Origin: CAMDBL01 sp964498125
Lineage (GTDB): Bacteria; Pseudomonadota; Alphaproteobacteria; Rhizobiales; Hyphomicrobiaceae
Direction: 5' to 3'
Assembly: GCA_964498125.1 (NCBI GenBank)
Contig: CAZCGE010000137.1
Span: 1 to 31,496 of the forward strand
Length of the DNA: 31,496 nt
This document shows positions 8,214 to 16,660 of this stretch, in pieces; within the stretch, counting starts at the first letter, position 1, and each line of letters starts with the position of its first letter. Position numbers and translations under genes: made by a program. Under the pieces are notes generated by a model. That model was not told the origin of the DNA. It saw only the letters and a program-made list of their open reading frames with translations, and searched no databases.

Positions 8214-8387
8214 ATGAAGACGATCTTTAGTGCCACCTTATTGGCCGCTGGCCTCGTCCTGACCAGTGTCGGCATCGCTGCAGCAGATACGCCATCGGTT
8301 GCAACCGACCCAGCAGTCGTGGTCGCGCATCACAGCACGGCGCACGGCATCGGACAGCCTCGTCCTATGAAAGCCCAGGCCGGATGA
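8214..8387 (+). CDS. Small exported peptide, 57 residues
   Basis: The ATG at 8214 follows a strong ribosome site (CAGGAG, spacing 7). Residues 1-24 are a clear signal peptide (KTIFSATLLAAGLVLTSVGI, cleavage near AAA-D). The mature part is only about 33 residues and contains HH plus another His and one Met (VVVAHHSTAHGIGQPRPM). No family is recognised. It sits in line with the other cluster genes and may be a periplasmic metal-binding peptide, by inference from composition and location. Confidence 0.6.
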   Translation: MKTIFSATLLAAGLVLTSVGIAAADTPSVATDPAVVVAHHSTAHGIGQPRPMKAQAG

Positions 8388-8510
8388 TGTCCGGCCCTCG
8401 GCAGGGCTGCTGACGATGCCTACGCTCACCAATAGCGTTCGACGTGACTTGTCACGCAGGGTGCCTGCGCGCCAAGGACAGGCACGCTGATTAATCATTC
8501 CTTTGCTCAG

Positions 8511-8544
8511 GCGGTATGCTCAGCTCGAGGGTTGAGCATACCGC
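8511..8544. promoter_or_regulatory. Perfect 12-bp inverted repeat before the YtkA-like gene
   Basis: Arms GCGGTATGCTCA (8511-8522) and TGAGCATACCGC (8533-8544) enclose a 10-base loop. It lies 123 bases after the small peptide stop and 37 bases before the ATG at 8582. No T-tract follows, so it is not a classical terminator. It could be an operator, an attenuator hairpin or a processing site that separates the upstream and downstream parts of the cluster. Confidence 0.6.
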
Positions 8545-8581
8545 GGCAACACTCAAACGGATCGGTACGGAAGGACAAGAC

Positions 8582-8983
8582 ATGACTCTCAAGACGCTGA
8601 TGGTGACCGCGCTCGTCGGTGCAGCCGTGAGCCTACCCATCGTGCCCGCCTGGGCCGGGGCCAAGGACTATGCCTTCGAGGCGGTCAAGACCGAGGTCAA
8701 GAATGGTCCGGGCAGCGAGCTGCTGGTGCGTCTGGTCCACATGCCGACCGGCAAGCCCGTCCAAGGAGCGATGATCGTCAAGACGCGGCTCGACATGGCG
8801 CCTGACAATATGGAGGCGATGACCGCAAAGCACACCGCAGCCGAACCCGCCGGGACACCGGGCGTCTATCGCTTCAAGGCCGACCTCACCATGGCCGGCG
8901 GCTGGGCACTGAAGCTGATGGCAAAAGTGCAGGGCGAGCCCGAGACGATCGAAGGCACCGTCGTGTTCAAGGCGAATGACTGA
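8582..8983 (+). CDS. YtkA/FixH-like periplasmic protein of the efflux operon
   Basis: The 133-residue start at ATG 8582 is chosen over an upstream in-frame start because of GGAAGGACAAGAC directly before it and because the signal peptide (LKTLMVTALVGAAVSLPIVPAWA) begins there. The mature domain resembles the YtkA/FixH beta-sandwich: a YAFEAVKTEVKNGPGSELLVRLV strand region, PTGKPVQGAMI, the M-rich DMAPDNMEAM, GTPGVYRFKADLTMAGGWALKL and TVVFKAND. Proteins of this type often accompany copper or heavy-metal RND systems and may bind metal through methionines in the periplasm. The adaptor gene begins 8 bases downstream, so the two are almost certainly co-transcribed. Confidence 0.75.
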   Translation: MTLKTLMVTALVGAAVSLPIVPAWAGAKDYAFEAVKTEVKNGPGSELLVRLVHMPTGKPVQGAMIVKTRLDMAPDNMEAMTAKHTAAEPAGTPGVYRFKADLTMAGGWALKLMAKVQGEPETIEGTVVFKAND

Positions 8984-8991
8984 GGCGTATC

Positions 8992-10527
8992 ATGACGAGG
9001 CTTCTCAAAGTCATTATGTGGTTGGGCGTGGCTGTCGGCATCGCAGCCGGCGGCTTCCGTCTCGGCGCTGGCAGCTGGCCAAGCATGGCCTCGCTGCACG
9101 CGTTGATGGCTGGCCAGAAGCCTGGAAGTGTGGTTGTGGAACCGGTCGCCGCTCCGTCGGCGGCGGCCGGGTGCCGCATCCTCTACTGGAAGCACCCTGA
9201 TGGCAGACCCGAGTACTCGCCAACGGCCTTCAAGGGCGCCGACGGCCGTGACTACGTTCCGGTCTACGAGGACCAGGAGCCCGTGCTGCCCGGAGAGAAA
9301 AAGTCCGAGCCGCCGAAGGCCGCCAGCGGCCCGAAGAAGGTCCTCTTCTACCGCAACCCGATGGGACTGCCCGACACCTCCCAGAAGCCTAAGAAGGATT
9401 GGATGGGGATGGACTACATCCCGGTCTACGAGGGCGAGGACCAGGATGACGGCACAACGGTGAAGGTCAGCGTCGATCGCGTGCAGCGGGCGGGCGTCCG
9501 CACCGAGCCTGCCGCGATGAAGCGCATTTCGCGGCCCGTGCGCGTGACGGGTGTCGCTCAGATCGACGAGCGCCGGCAGCAGATTGTGACACTCAGAGCC
9601 GATGGCTTCATTGAAAAGCTTTATGCAGCGGTCACGGGCGAGCACGTCAAAGCTGGCCAGCCGCTGTTCCGGGTCTACAGCCCCAAGATCGTCAGTGCCC
9701 AGGTCGACTACCGCACAGCGACCCGCTCGGCATCGTTGGGGTCGAAGGACGATCAGAGGCAAGCCATCGCAGGGGCAACGCAGCGCCTGCGCAATCTCGA
9801 TGTGCCTCTGAGTCGTATCCAGGAGCTGACGCAGCAGAGCGAGATCTCGATGGCCATCGATTGGCCGTCGCCGATCGACGGCATCGTGTTCGACAAGAAG
9901 GTCATCCAAGGCCAGATGGTGAAGGAAGGCGAGGTACTTTACCGCATCGCCGATCTGTCTTCTCTCTGGGTCATCGCCGACGTCGCCGAGCGCGATTTGG
10001 CTGTCTTGAAGATTGGGCAGCCCGCAACCATGACCTTTCGTGCTTTTCCGGACGAACCGCGCCAGGGCAAGATTGCCTTCATTCTGCACGAGCTCGACAT
10101 GAAGACACGCACAGCCAAGGTGCGCATCGAGGTCGCCAATCTCGACCATCGTCTCCGGCACGAGATGTTCGCCGACGTGGTGATCGACACCGGCGCAGAG
10201 GATGCCGAGCGGGTCTCCGTGCCGACATCTGCGGTCATCGACAGTGGTTCGCGCCAAATCGTGCTGATCGAGCGAGGTGAGGGCAAATACGAACCTCGGC
10301 AGGTCAAGCTCGGCATGCGGGGCGACGGCTACGTCGAAATCAAGGAGGGCGTGAAAGCCGGCGAAAAGGTCGTGGTCACCGCCAACTTCCTGATCGACGC
10401 CGAGAGCAACCTCAAGGCGGCGCTCAAGGGCTTCATGCCCGACGCCAAACCTGAGCCCGTCGCAAAGCCGGAAGCGCTGACAGATCCAGCGCCCGGCGAT
10501 GGACCAGCCCGGGAGGCGAAACGATGA
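8992..10527 (+). CDS. cusB: CusB-like periplasmic adaptor of heavy-metal RND efflux, with two N-terminal metal-binding-like domains
   Basis: A 511-residue membrane-fusion protein. One N-terminal hydrophobic segment (about 5-25) anchors or exports it. Two related heavy-metal-binding-type domains follow: residues 61-95 (CRILYWKHPDG... DYVPVYEDQ) and 115-149 (KVLFYRNPMG... DWMGMDYIPVYEGE). The second keeps the M-and-D pattern NPMG...WMGMDYIPVY usual in CusB-type proteins; the first is degenerate. Then come the barrel/lipoyl-like parts (TLRADGFIEKLYAAVTGEHVKAGQPLFRVYSPKI), a helical hairpin, IDWPSPIDGIVFDKKVIQGQMVKEGEVLYRIADLSSLWVIADV, and a C-terminal domain ending in a Pro/Ala/Lys tail. The family links the inner-membrane pump to the outer-membrane channel and hands over Cu(I)/Ag(I). 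The stop overlaps the pump start by four bases (ATGA), indicating translational coupling. Confidence 0.9.
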   Translation: MTRLLKVIMWLGVAVGIAAGGFRLGAGSWPSMASLHALMAGQKPGSVVVEPVAAPSAAAGCRILYWKHPDGRPEYSPTAFKGADGRDYVPVYEDQEPVLPGEKKSEPPKAASGPKKVLFYRNPMGLPDTSQKPKKDWMGMDYIPVYEGEDQDDGTTVKVSVDRVQRAGVRTEPAAMKRISRPVRVTGVAQIDERRQQIVTLRADGFIEKLYAAVTGEHVKAGQPLFRVYSPKIVSAQVDYRTATRSASLGSKDDQRQAIAGATQRLRNLDVPLSRIQELTQQSEISMAIDWPSPIDGIVFDKKVIQGQMVKEGEVLYRIADLSSLWVIADVAERDLAVLKIGQPATMTFRAFPDEPRQGKIAFILHELDMKTRTAKVRIEVANLDHRLRHEMFADVVIDTGAEDAERVSVPTSAVIDSGSRQIVLIERGEGKYEPRQVKLGMRGDGYVEIKEGVKAGEKVVVTANFLIDAESNLKAALKGFMPDAKPEPVAKPEALTDPAPGDGPAREAKR

Positions 10528-13500
10528 TTACCAGCATCATCCGCTGGTCCGCGAACAACCTGATGCTGGTGCTGCTCGGCGCGCTGTTCGTCACCGGCGC
10601 CGGCATCTATGCGGTGAAGCAGGTGCCGCTGGACGCAATACCCGACCTCTCCGACACCCAGGTCATCATCTACACCGATGCTCCGGGACAGGCGCCGCAG
10701 GTGGTCGAGGACCAGATCACCTATCCCTTGACGACGGCCATGCTGTCGGTACCGAAATCACGCGTGGTGCGCGGGTTCTCGTTCTTCGGCGTGTCGTTCG
10801 TCTACATCATCTTCGAGGACGGGACCGACATCTACTGGGCCCGCTCGCGCGTGCTCGAATATCTGAGCTTTGCCGCGCGCAACCTGCCGCGAGGGGTGAC
10901 GCCGACCATTGGTCCTGATGCCACTGGCGTCGGCTGGGTCTACCAGTACGTCGTGACGGCCGCGCAACGCAACCTCGCGGAGCTGCGCACGACCCAGGAC
11001 TGGCAGGTGCGCTATGCGCTCGCGAAGGCAGATGGGGTGGCCGAGGTCGCGAGTGTCGGCGGCTTCGTCAAGCAATACAGCATCGTTGTCGATCCCGGCC
11101 GATTGAAGGCGTTCGACATCCCGCTCTCGAAGCTCAGGGACGCTGTCCGTGCCTCCAACATGGACGTCGGCGGGCGGGTTGTGGAGCTGGCCGAGACCGA
11201 GTTCATGGTGCGCGGGCGCGGTTATATTCGCAACATCAAGGACATCGAGCAGATCGTCCTGAAAAGCGAGGCGGGCCGGCCGGTTTATATTCGCGACGTT
11301 GCCCGCGTCGAGCTGGCCCCCGATGAGCGGCGCGGCATCGCAGAACTGAACGGCGAGGGCGAAGTGGTTTCCGGTATCGCCGTGCAGCGCTACGGGCAGA
11401 ACGCGCTCACGGTCATCGACAACGTCAAAGCTCGGCTTGCCGAGATCAAGTCGAGCCTGCCAGACGGCACCGAGATCATTCCCGTCTACGACCGCTCCGA
11501 GCTCATTCACCGAGCCATCGAGACCCTGAAGACGACGCTGATCGAGGAAAGCATCATCGTCGCGCTCGTGTGCATCGTGTTCCTGCTGCATGCGAGGAGC
11601 GCGCTCGTCGCTATACTCACGCTGCCTCTCGGCATCCTCATGGCCTACATCCTCATGCACTTGTTGGGGCTCTCCTCCAACATCATGAGTCTGGGTGGCA
11701 TTGCGATCGCCATTGGCGCCATGATCGACGCCGCCATCGTCATGATCGAGAATGCGCACAAGCATCTCGAGCGGGCGCCGCCTGACAAACCCCGGAAGGA
11801 AGTGCTGATCGAGGCGGCGACGGAGGTCGGTCCCGCACTCTTCTTCTCGCTCCTCATCATCACCGTCTCGTTCTTGCCGATATTCACGCTCGAAGCGCAG
11901 GAAGGCCGGCTGTTCAAGCCGCTGGCCTTCACCAAGACCTTCGCCATGGGTGCGGCCGCCTTCCTGTCAATCGCCGTGGTCCCGGCACTGATGGTGATCT
12001 TCGTGCGCGGCAGAATCATCCCCGAGCAGAAGAACCCCGTGAACCGGTTCCTGATCTGGCTGTATCGGCCGATCATCAATGCCGTTCTCAAGGCCAAGGC
12101 CCTGACGATTGCGATCGCGGTGGCGGTGCTGGCCGTCAGCGTGTGGCCCGCGACCAAGCTCGGCTCGGAGTTCATGCCGAACCTGAACGAAGGCACGCTG
12201 TTCTACATGCCCGTCACGCTGCCGGGGCTCTCCATTACCAAGGCCGCCGAGCTGCTGCAGACCCAGAACAAGATCATCAAGGCGTTCCCGGAGGTCGAAT
12301 CGGTGTTCGGCAAGGCGGGCCGTGCGGGAACGGCAACCGATCCTGCCCCAACGGAGATGTTCGAGACCGTCATCAATCTGAAGCCTGAGAAGCAATGGCG
12401 GCCGGGCATGACGGTCGACAAGCTGATCAGCGAGATGGACAAGTCGCTGCAATTCCCGGGCGTGTCCAACGCCTGGACCATGCCGATCAAGGCGCGGATC
12501 GACATGCTGGCGACCGGCATCCGGACGCCGATCGGCGTCAAGGTGTTCGGCAAGGACTTGAAGGAAATGGAGCGCCTCGCGCGTGAAATCGAGACCGCGA
12601 TCAAGACTGTCCCCGGCACGTCCAGCGCTTTCGCCGAGCGCATCATGGGCGGGAACTACCTCGAGATCGAGCCGAACCGTGAGCAGCTCGGTCGCTACGG
12701 CCTGACGATTGCCGATGTGCAGGATGTGGTCGCGACCGCGCTCGGCGCCGAGACGGTGACGACCACGGTCGAGGGCCGCGAACGTTACGCGGTGAGCATT
12801 CGCTATCCGCGTGAGCTTCGTTCCGACCCGCAGGCCATCGCCAGCGATGTACTGGTGCCAACCCCCAGTGGCGGGACGGTGCCGTTAGGAGAAGTCGCGG
12901 CGGTCAGGCTCACGCAAGGTCCAGCCTCGATCCGCACCGAGAATGCGCAGCTCGCGGCCTACATCTTCGTCGACGTGCGTGACCGTGACCTCGGTTCCTA
13001 CGTCGCGGACGCGAAAAAGGCGGTTGCCGCGAGCGTGAAGTTTCCGACGGGCTATTACATCACCTGGAGCGGTCAGTTCGAGTACTACGAGCGGGCCCAG
13101 CAGCGCTTGCAGATCGTCGTCCCGGTGACGCTGCTGATCATCCTTTTTCTGCTCTACCTCAACTTCCAGCGCGTGACGGAAACTCTCATCGTCATGCTGT
13201 CGCTGCCGTTCGCACTGGTCGGTGGTTTGTGGCTCATGTGGTGGATGGGGTTCAACCTGTCGGTCGCAGTGGCGGTCGGATTCATCGCCCTTGCCGGTGT
13301 CGCCGCCGAGACGGGCGTAATCATGTTGATCTACCTCGATCATGCCCTTGAGGCGCGCAAGGCGAAGGCGGCGACGGAAGGTCGCGCCCTGAACCGGGAA
13401 GACCTCTACCACGCCATCATCGAAGGCGCGGTCGAGCGGGTTCGCCCGAAGATGATGACGGTGATCGCCATCATGGCCGGCCTGCTCCCCATTTTATGGA

Positions 13501-13691
13501 GCCACGGCACAGGCTCGGAGGTCATGCAGCGCATTGCCGTCCCGATGATCGGCGGCATGGTCTCCTCGACCGTGCTGACGCTGGTGGTCATTCCGGCGAT
13601 CTATGCCGTGGCGAAGGGCTTCGGTTTGCCCCGAGGCGCACGCGTGACCGTACGGGCGGAAGCCGTCGCAGGGCATCCGCAGATCGTCTAA
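10524..13691 (+). CDS. cusA: CusA-like Cu(I)/Ag(I) RND efflux pump
   Basis: A 1055-residue inner-membrane proton-driven transporter of the heavy-metal RND group, full length for the family. TM4 carries GGIAIAIGAMIDAAIVMIEN with D402, the expected proton-relay Asp, in the copper/silver version of the motif. The three pore methionines of E. coli CusA have equivalents at M562 (YMPVTLPG), M612 (PTEMFET) and M661 (IDMLATGI). Other hallmarks are QVPLDAIPDLSDTQV near the N-terminus, ESVFGKAGRAGTATDPAP, EKQWRPGMT, and SLPFALVGGLWLMWWMGFNLSVAVAVGFIALAGVAAE in TM9-TM10. The start overlaps the adaptor stop. A ribosome site for the next gene follows immediately after its own stop. Substrate assignment to monovalent copper or silver rests on family methionines and is strong, but other soft metals are not excluded. 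Confidence 0.94.
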   Translation: MITSIIRWSANNLMLVLLGALFVTGAGIYAVKQVPLDAIPDLSDTQVIIYTDAPGQAPQVVEDQITYPLTTAMLSVPKSRVVRGFSFFGVSFVYIIFEDGTDIYWARSRVLEYLSFAARNLPRGVTPTIGPDATGVGWVYQYVVTAAQRNLAELRTTQDWQVRYALAKADGVAEVASVGGFVKQYSIVVDPGRLKAFDIPLSKLRDAVRASNMDVGGRVVELAETEFMVRGRGYIRNIKDIEQIVLKSEAGRPVYIRDVARVELAPDERRGIAELNGEGEVVSGIAVQRYGQNALTVIDNVKARLAEIKSSLPDGTEIIPVYDRSELIHRAIETLKTTLIEESIIVALVCIVFLLHARSALVAILTLPLGILMAYILMHLLGLSSNIMSLGGIAIAIGAMIDAAIVMIENAHKHLERAPPDKPRKEVLIEAATEVGPALFFSLLIITVSFLPIFTLEAQEGRLFKPLAFTKTFAMGAAAFLSIAVVPALMVIFVRGRIIPEQKNPVNRFLIWLYRPIINAVLKAKALTIAIAVAVLAVSVWPATKLGSEFMPNLNEGTLFYMPVTLPGLSITKAAELLQTQNKIIKAFPEVESVFGKAGRAGTATDPAPTEMFETVINLKPEKQWRPGMTVDKLISEMDKSLQFPGVSNAWTMPIKARIDMLATGIRTPIGVKVFGKDLKEMERLAREIETAIKTVPGTSSAFAERIMGGNYLEIEPNREQLGRYGLTIADVQDVVATALGAETVTTTVEGRERYAVSIRYPRELRSDPQAIASDVLVPTPSGGTVPLGEVAAVRLTQGPASIRTENAQLAAYIFVDVRDRDLGSYVADAKKAVAASVKFPTGYYITWSGQFEYYERAQQRLQIVVPVTLLIILFLLYLNFQRVTETLIVMLSLPFALVGGLWLMWWMGFNLSVAVAVGFIALAGVAAETGVIMLIYLDHALEARKAKAATEGRALNREDLYHAIIEGAVERVRPKMMTVIAIMAGLLPILWSHGTGSEVMQRIAVPMIGGMVSSTVLTLVVIPAIYAVAKGFGLPRGARVTVRAEAVAGHPQIV

Positions 13692-13706
13692 TTCATGGAG
13701 GTAACC

Positions 13707-15179
13707 ATGCGTGCCACCAAAGATCATCCCAGCCGCCGCACCGTTCTCGCGTCCGGCCTCGGTGCTGCCGCCGCGGTGTTTCTGCCTGGCTCGACGGTGT
13801 CAGGTCAAACTCGCCTCACGGAGGCCAACCTCGTCGTCGGCAAGTCGCGTGCGCCCCTCGTCGACGGCGGTCATGGCGAGACGGATGTGTGGGCCTACAA
13901 CGGTAAGGTGCCGGCACCAGAGATCCGAGCCAGGCAAGGAGACCGCCTCAGGGTCATCGTCAATAACCGTCTTGGCGATGAGACGACGGTCCACTGGCAT
14001 GGGATTCGCCTGCCCAATGCCATGGACGGGGTGCCGCATCTTACGCAGAAACCCATCGCGTCGGGCTCGAAATTCATTTACGAGTTCGATCTGCCCGACG
14101 CCGGTACCTACTGGTACCATCCACACCATCGCAGCTCCGAGCAGGTCGGGCGTGGCCTGTTTGGGCCACTGATTGTCGAGGAACGGGAACCCGTTGCGGT
14201 CGATCGCGAGGTGACGTGGATCCTCAGCGATTGGCGTCTCACGCGCGATGCCCAGATCGCCGGCGGTTTCGGTAACTTCATGGATGCCAGCCACTCGGGC
14301 CGCATCGGCAACACCGTGACGATCAATGGGCGGGTCATGGAGACCTTCCCAGTAAGGCGTGGCGAGCGCATTCGCCTGCGCCTGATCAACAGCGCCAATG
14401 CCAGGATCTTCGGGCTTAGTTTCGATGGCCACGACCCGCTCGTCATTGCCTATGACGGACAGCCGGTCGAGCCGCACCGCCCCGATGGCGGGCTCGTGAT
14501 TCTCGGTCCTGCCATGCGTGCGGACCTCATCATCGATTGCATGGGTGAGGCAAGCAAGCGGTTCACGGTCACGGACAGCTATTATCGTGGCCGAGCCTTG
14601 CGCCTGCTCGACCTCGTTTACGACGCGGTCCCACTTCGCGATGCGCCGTTCGGCCAGCCCGTCATGCTTCCAGCAAATACGATGCCCGAGCCCGATCTCA
14701 CGACCGCCAAGATCCACAGCGTCACGTTCGGCGGTGGCATGATGGCCGGCATGCGCATGGGCGATGGCAGAGGCGGACCCGACAGCATTGGACGTAGCAT
14801 GGGCGGCATGGGAAGCATGGGCGGCATGGGAAGCGGCAGTGGCTCCGGCAGCGGCATGATGATGCATGCGGCCGGCATCTGGACAATCAACGGCGTCAGC
14901 ACCACGGGTCATATCATGGACCCGATGCTGACGTTGCAGCGCGGTCAAAGCTACGTGCTGGCGATGGCCAACGAGACGGCCTGGGATCATCCGATCCATC
15001 TGCACGGCCATTCGTTCCGCGTCATCAGCCGCAGCCGCGCGCTGCGCGACCGTATGCTGCTTCATCGGCGGTACCGCGAGGGTGGGCGACGTATATGCGG
15101 TTCCGCAGGGGTAGGCGCAGCGGCCTTACGCGCTGGCTCAGAACCGCGAATAAGATCGATCCGAGACACCGCTGCATGA
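13707..15179 (+). pseudogene. Multicopper oxidase (CueO/CopA type), C-terminally truncated
   Basis: The ATG at 13707 is used because GGAGGT (13697-13702) precedes it; an in-frame ATG at 13695 lies in the ribosome site. The 490-codon frame starts with a Tat signal (SRRTVLASGLGAAAAVFLPG). Cupredoxin domain 1 has HWHG (H96, H98) and WYHPHH (136-141). A Met-rich, Gly/Ser insert occupies about 345-386, including an 18-bp tandem duplication. The third domain reaches HLHGHSFRVISR (H431, H433, H435). After about residue 442 (base 15033) family resemblance stops. The final HCHxxxHxxxGM segment, which supplies the type 1 cysteine and several trinuclear-site ligands, is absent and replaced by unrelated Arg-rich sequence. 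Without it the enzyme cannot move electrons to oxygen, so this is most likely an inactive remnant. Intact relatives oxidise periplasmic Cu(I). I found no HCH motif in other frames over the next few hundred bases. Confidence 0.85.
14799..14834 (+). repeat. 18-bp tandem duplication in Met-rich loop of the copper oxidase
   Basis: ATGGGCGGCATGGGAAGC is present twice in a row (14799-14816 and 14817-14834), encoding MGGMGS twice. It is followed by a Gly-Ser alternating run. Met-rich loops over the substrate site are known in copper-oxidising family members; the duplication looks like slippage expansion. Confidence 0.8.
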
Positions 15180-15388
15180 TGAGCCATCGGCGACGGTGGC
15201 TTGCTAGCCGATACATGCGCGGGCGGCGCGTGCTGGGGCGCAGGTGCCGTGTGCTGCGAGATGGGCGTGTCCGTGGAATAGCGCGAGATGAGCCCTGGCG
15301 TGTGTGGCGTGAGCTGTGCGGCGGGCGCAGCCGTGTCCTGCTTCATGGGGGCCTTTGGCGCCCCTACTCTGCAAGAGGACTGCCGGCG

Positions 15389-15646
15389 AGCGTGATCGCG
15401 GCAATGGCCCAGGTCGATTTCGTCCGTGTAGAACGAGCGCGCTACGATCTCGCGCCGGAATGGATGAACCCACACATCGCCGGTGGGCCGTTCGGCCCGG
15501 CCGCGATCTGGAAAGCAGTGACGCCCTATGTCACGCCGAGATGGCGGCTGACTAAGACCGGCAAGGAGCGGCTGGCTGCGGCGCGGCCGCTCGCGCCGGC
15601 ACTCCGCTGGCATTGCCGTGCTGGGCTCGTCAATGAACAGAAATGA
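15389..15646 (+). pseudogene. Coding-like fragment, possibly a Csb2 (CRISPR type I-G/I-U Cas5-like) remnant
   Basis: The frame from about 15389 to the stop at 15644-15646 has strong third-position G/C, unlike the sequence around it. It encodes a plausible protein segment with PEWMNPHIAGGPFGPAA, IWKAVTPYVTPRW, TGKER and LRWHCRAGL. The W-x-(A/S)-V-T-P-Y-V pattern followed by a basic residue, then L...C...GL, recalls the middle of Csb2 proteins as I remember them. No upstream or downstream continuation is visible: the upstream frame is Arg-rich junk and the frame stops soon after. If correct it is a fossil. There is no CRISPR array or other cas gene in the window. The family assignment is weak; that the piece was once coding is more secure. 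Confidence 0.3.
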
Positions 15647-15753
15647 CAGTCAGCGTTGACGGGTCGGCGGGGCATGCCCCGGTGGGCATCGCTTGCAGGG
15701 TCGATCTGTTCGCGTATTGTTGGGCTCGTCTGCATGCAAATATACGGTGGGAA

Positions 15754-15954
15754 ATGAGACACATCATCCTGGCCGCGTTGGTCGGCCTCGCATCCATTGA
15801 CAACGTGGTGGCGCCAATTGAAGCCCGCGCACTCGAGATCGCTTCGGTGGACTGGCGCCAGGTCAGGTTGGGCGCGCTCAATGTCGACGAGAGGCGGCGA
15901 GAGAGTTGCTGGCGCACCAACCGCAGCACGGGACAGAAATTCCGAATCTGTTGA
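15754..15954 (+). CDS. Possible small secreted protein, 66 residues
   Basis: The ATG at 15754 follows GGTGGGAA. The product begins with a hydrophobic signal-like segment (MRHIILAALVGLASIDNVVA) and an ALA-like cleavage region, then a short charged tail with two Cys (SCWRTN and the final residue). No family is recognised. It lies in decayed island DNA and may be a fragment or a chance open frame. Confidence 0.25.
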   Translation: MRHIILAALVGLASIDNVVAPIEARALEIASVDWRQVRLGALNVDERRRESCWRTNRSTGQKFRIC

Positions 15955-16149
15955 CGGAGTTCGGGCGCGCCATTCTGTGCGGTAGCCACCGCTTCAGCTG
16001 ACGGCGCTTTGGCATGGCAGACCGTCGGCGCTTGGCCACCAAGATGGGCCGCCCCTCGTTCTGCCGCAGGATCAGCCTCAACAAAGGTAACGACAAGCCC
16101 CACGCTTTTGGCCAAGTCCTTGAGCCAAGAGCGACCATTGCAGCCAGCC

Positions 16150-16467
16150 TCAACGATAGTGCACTTGCGCGTGCATCCCGCGCTGGGCGGTGGGCCGCAC
16201 ACGCTGATCAGATTGCGCCAGCCTACGCAACCTCTGGGACCCCGGTAGCCCGGTCCACCTTTGCACCCTCGACCCCGTGCAAGATACCTCACAGAACCCG
16301 TGATCATTTGATGCTTCTGCGACCTTAGAAGCAAGCTCGTCGTTGAGCACAGGAAAAAACGGTTCACTGTCCTCTCGGTTGCCATCTGCAACCGCCGCAG
16401 CCGTAAGCACGACTGAGCCTATGATAAAGATGATCGGCACGATAAGCCAACCCGATCCGGACCGCAT
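16150..16467 (-). pseudogene. Possible small membrane or secreted protein, frame-disrupted
   Basis: From the ATG at 16467 the first residues (SGWLIVPIIFIIGSVVLTAA) form a convincing signal or membrane segment. About 30 sensible residues follow (EPFFPVLNDELASKVAEASN), then the composition turns Arg-rich. A neighbouring minus frame over the same stretch contains a cysteine-spaced run (RGCVGWRN, SVCGPP, AGCTRKC, EAGC) that could be the original continuation, suggesting a frameshift near 16280. No family is recognised. Confidence 0.25.
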
Positions 16468-16660
16468 GAAACGACCCTACGTGATTACTATCAGCACAAG
16501 CGGACTGTGCACCCCGGCCAGCGCGACTGACAAGCACCCAGCGCTGGCCGCTATTCTAGTTCGTTTGCTGGGAATCGCATCGCCGTGGTGGGACGGATGG
16601 TGGGGCGTGTATCCGTGCGATACGATAATATCTCGTTAATTCAATGTGTTACTCTATTGA

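Larger units (their letters stand above)
15180..16660. other. Decayed region between truncated oxidase and tRNA-Tyr
   Basis: Nearly 1.5 kb without an intact recognisable gene. It contains a coding-like fragment (15389-15646), a possible small secreted protein (15754-15954) and a possible small membrane protein broken by frame changes (16150-16467, minus). The last 150 bases before the tRNA are AT-richer (TACGATAATATCTCGTTAATTC). I looked for integrase or transposase motifs and saw none. Confidence 0.5.

Noticed and set aside
8866..10257. A 463-codon minus-strand frame opposite the CusB gene
   Set aside because: No recognisable domain; the plus strand encodes an unmistakable adaptor protein.
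15062..15613. A 183-codon minus-strand frame rich in Pro, Ala and His
   Set aside because: Low-complexity composition with no start signal; the plus frame over its left part (in coordinates, the right end) shows better codon bias.
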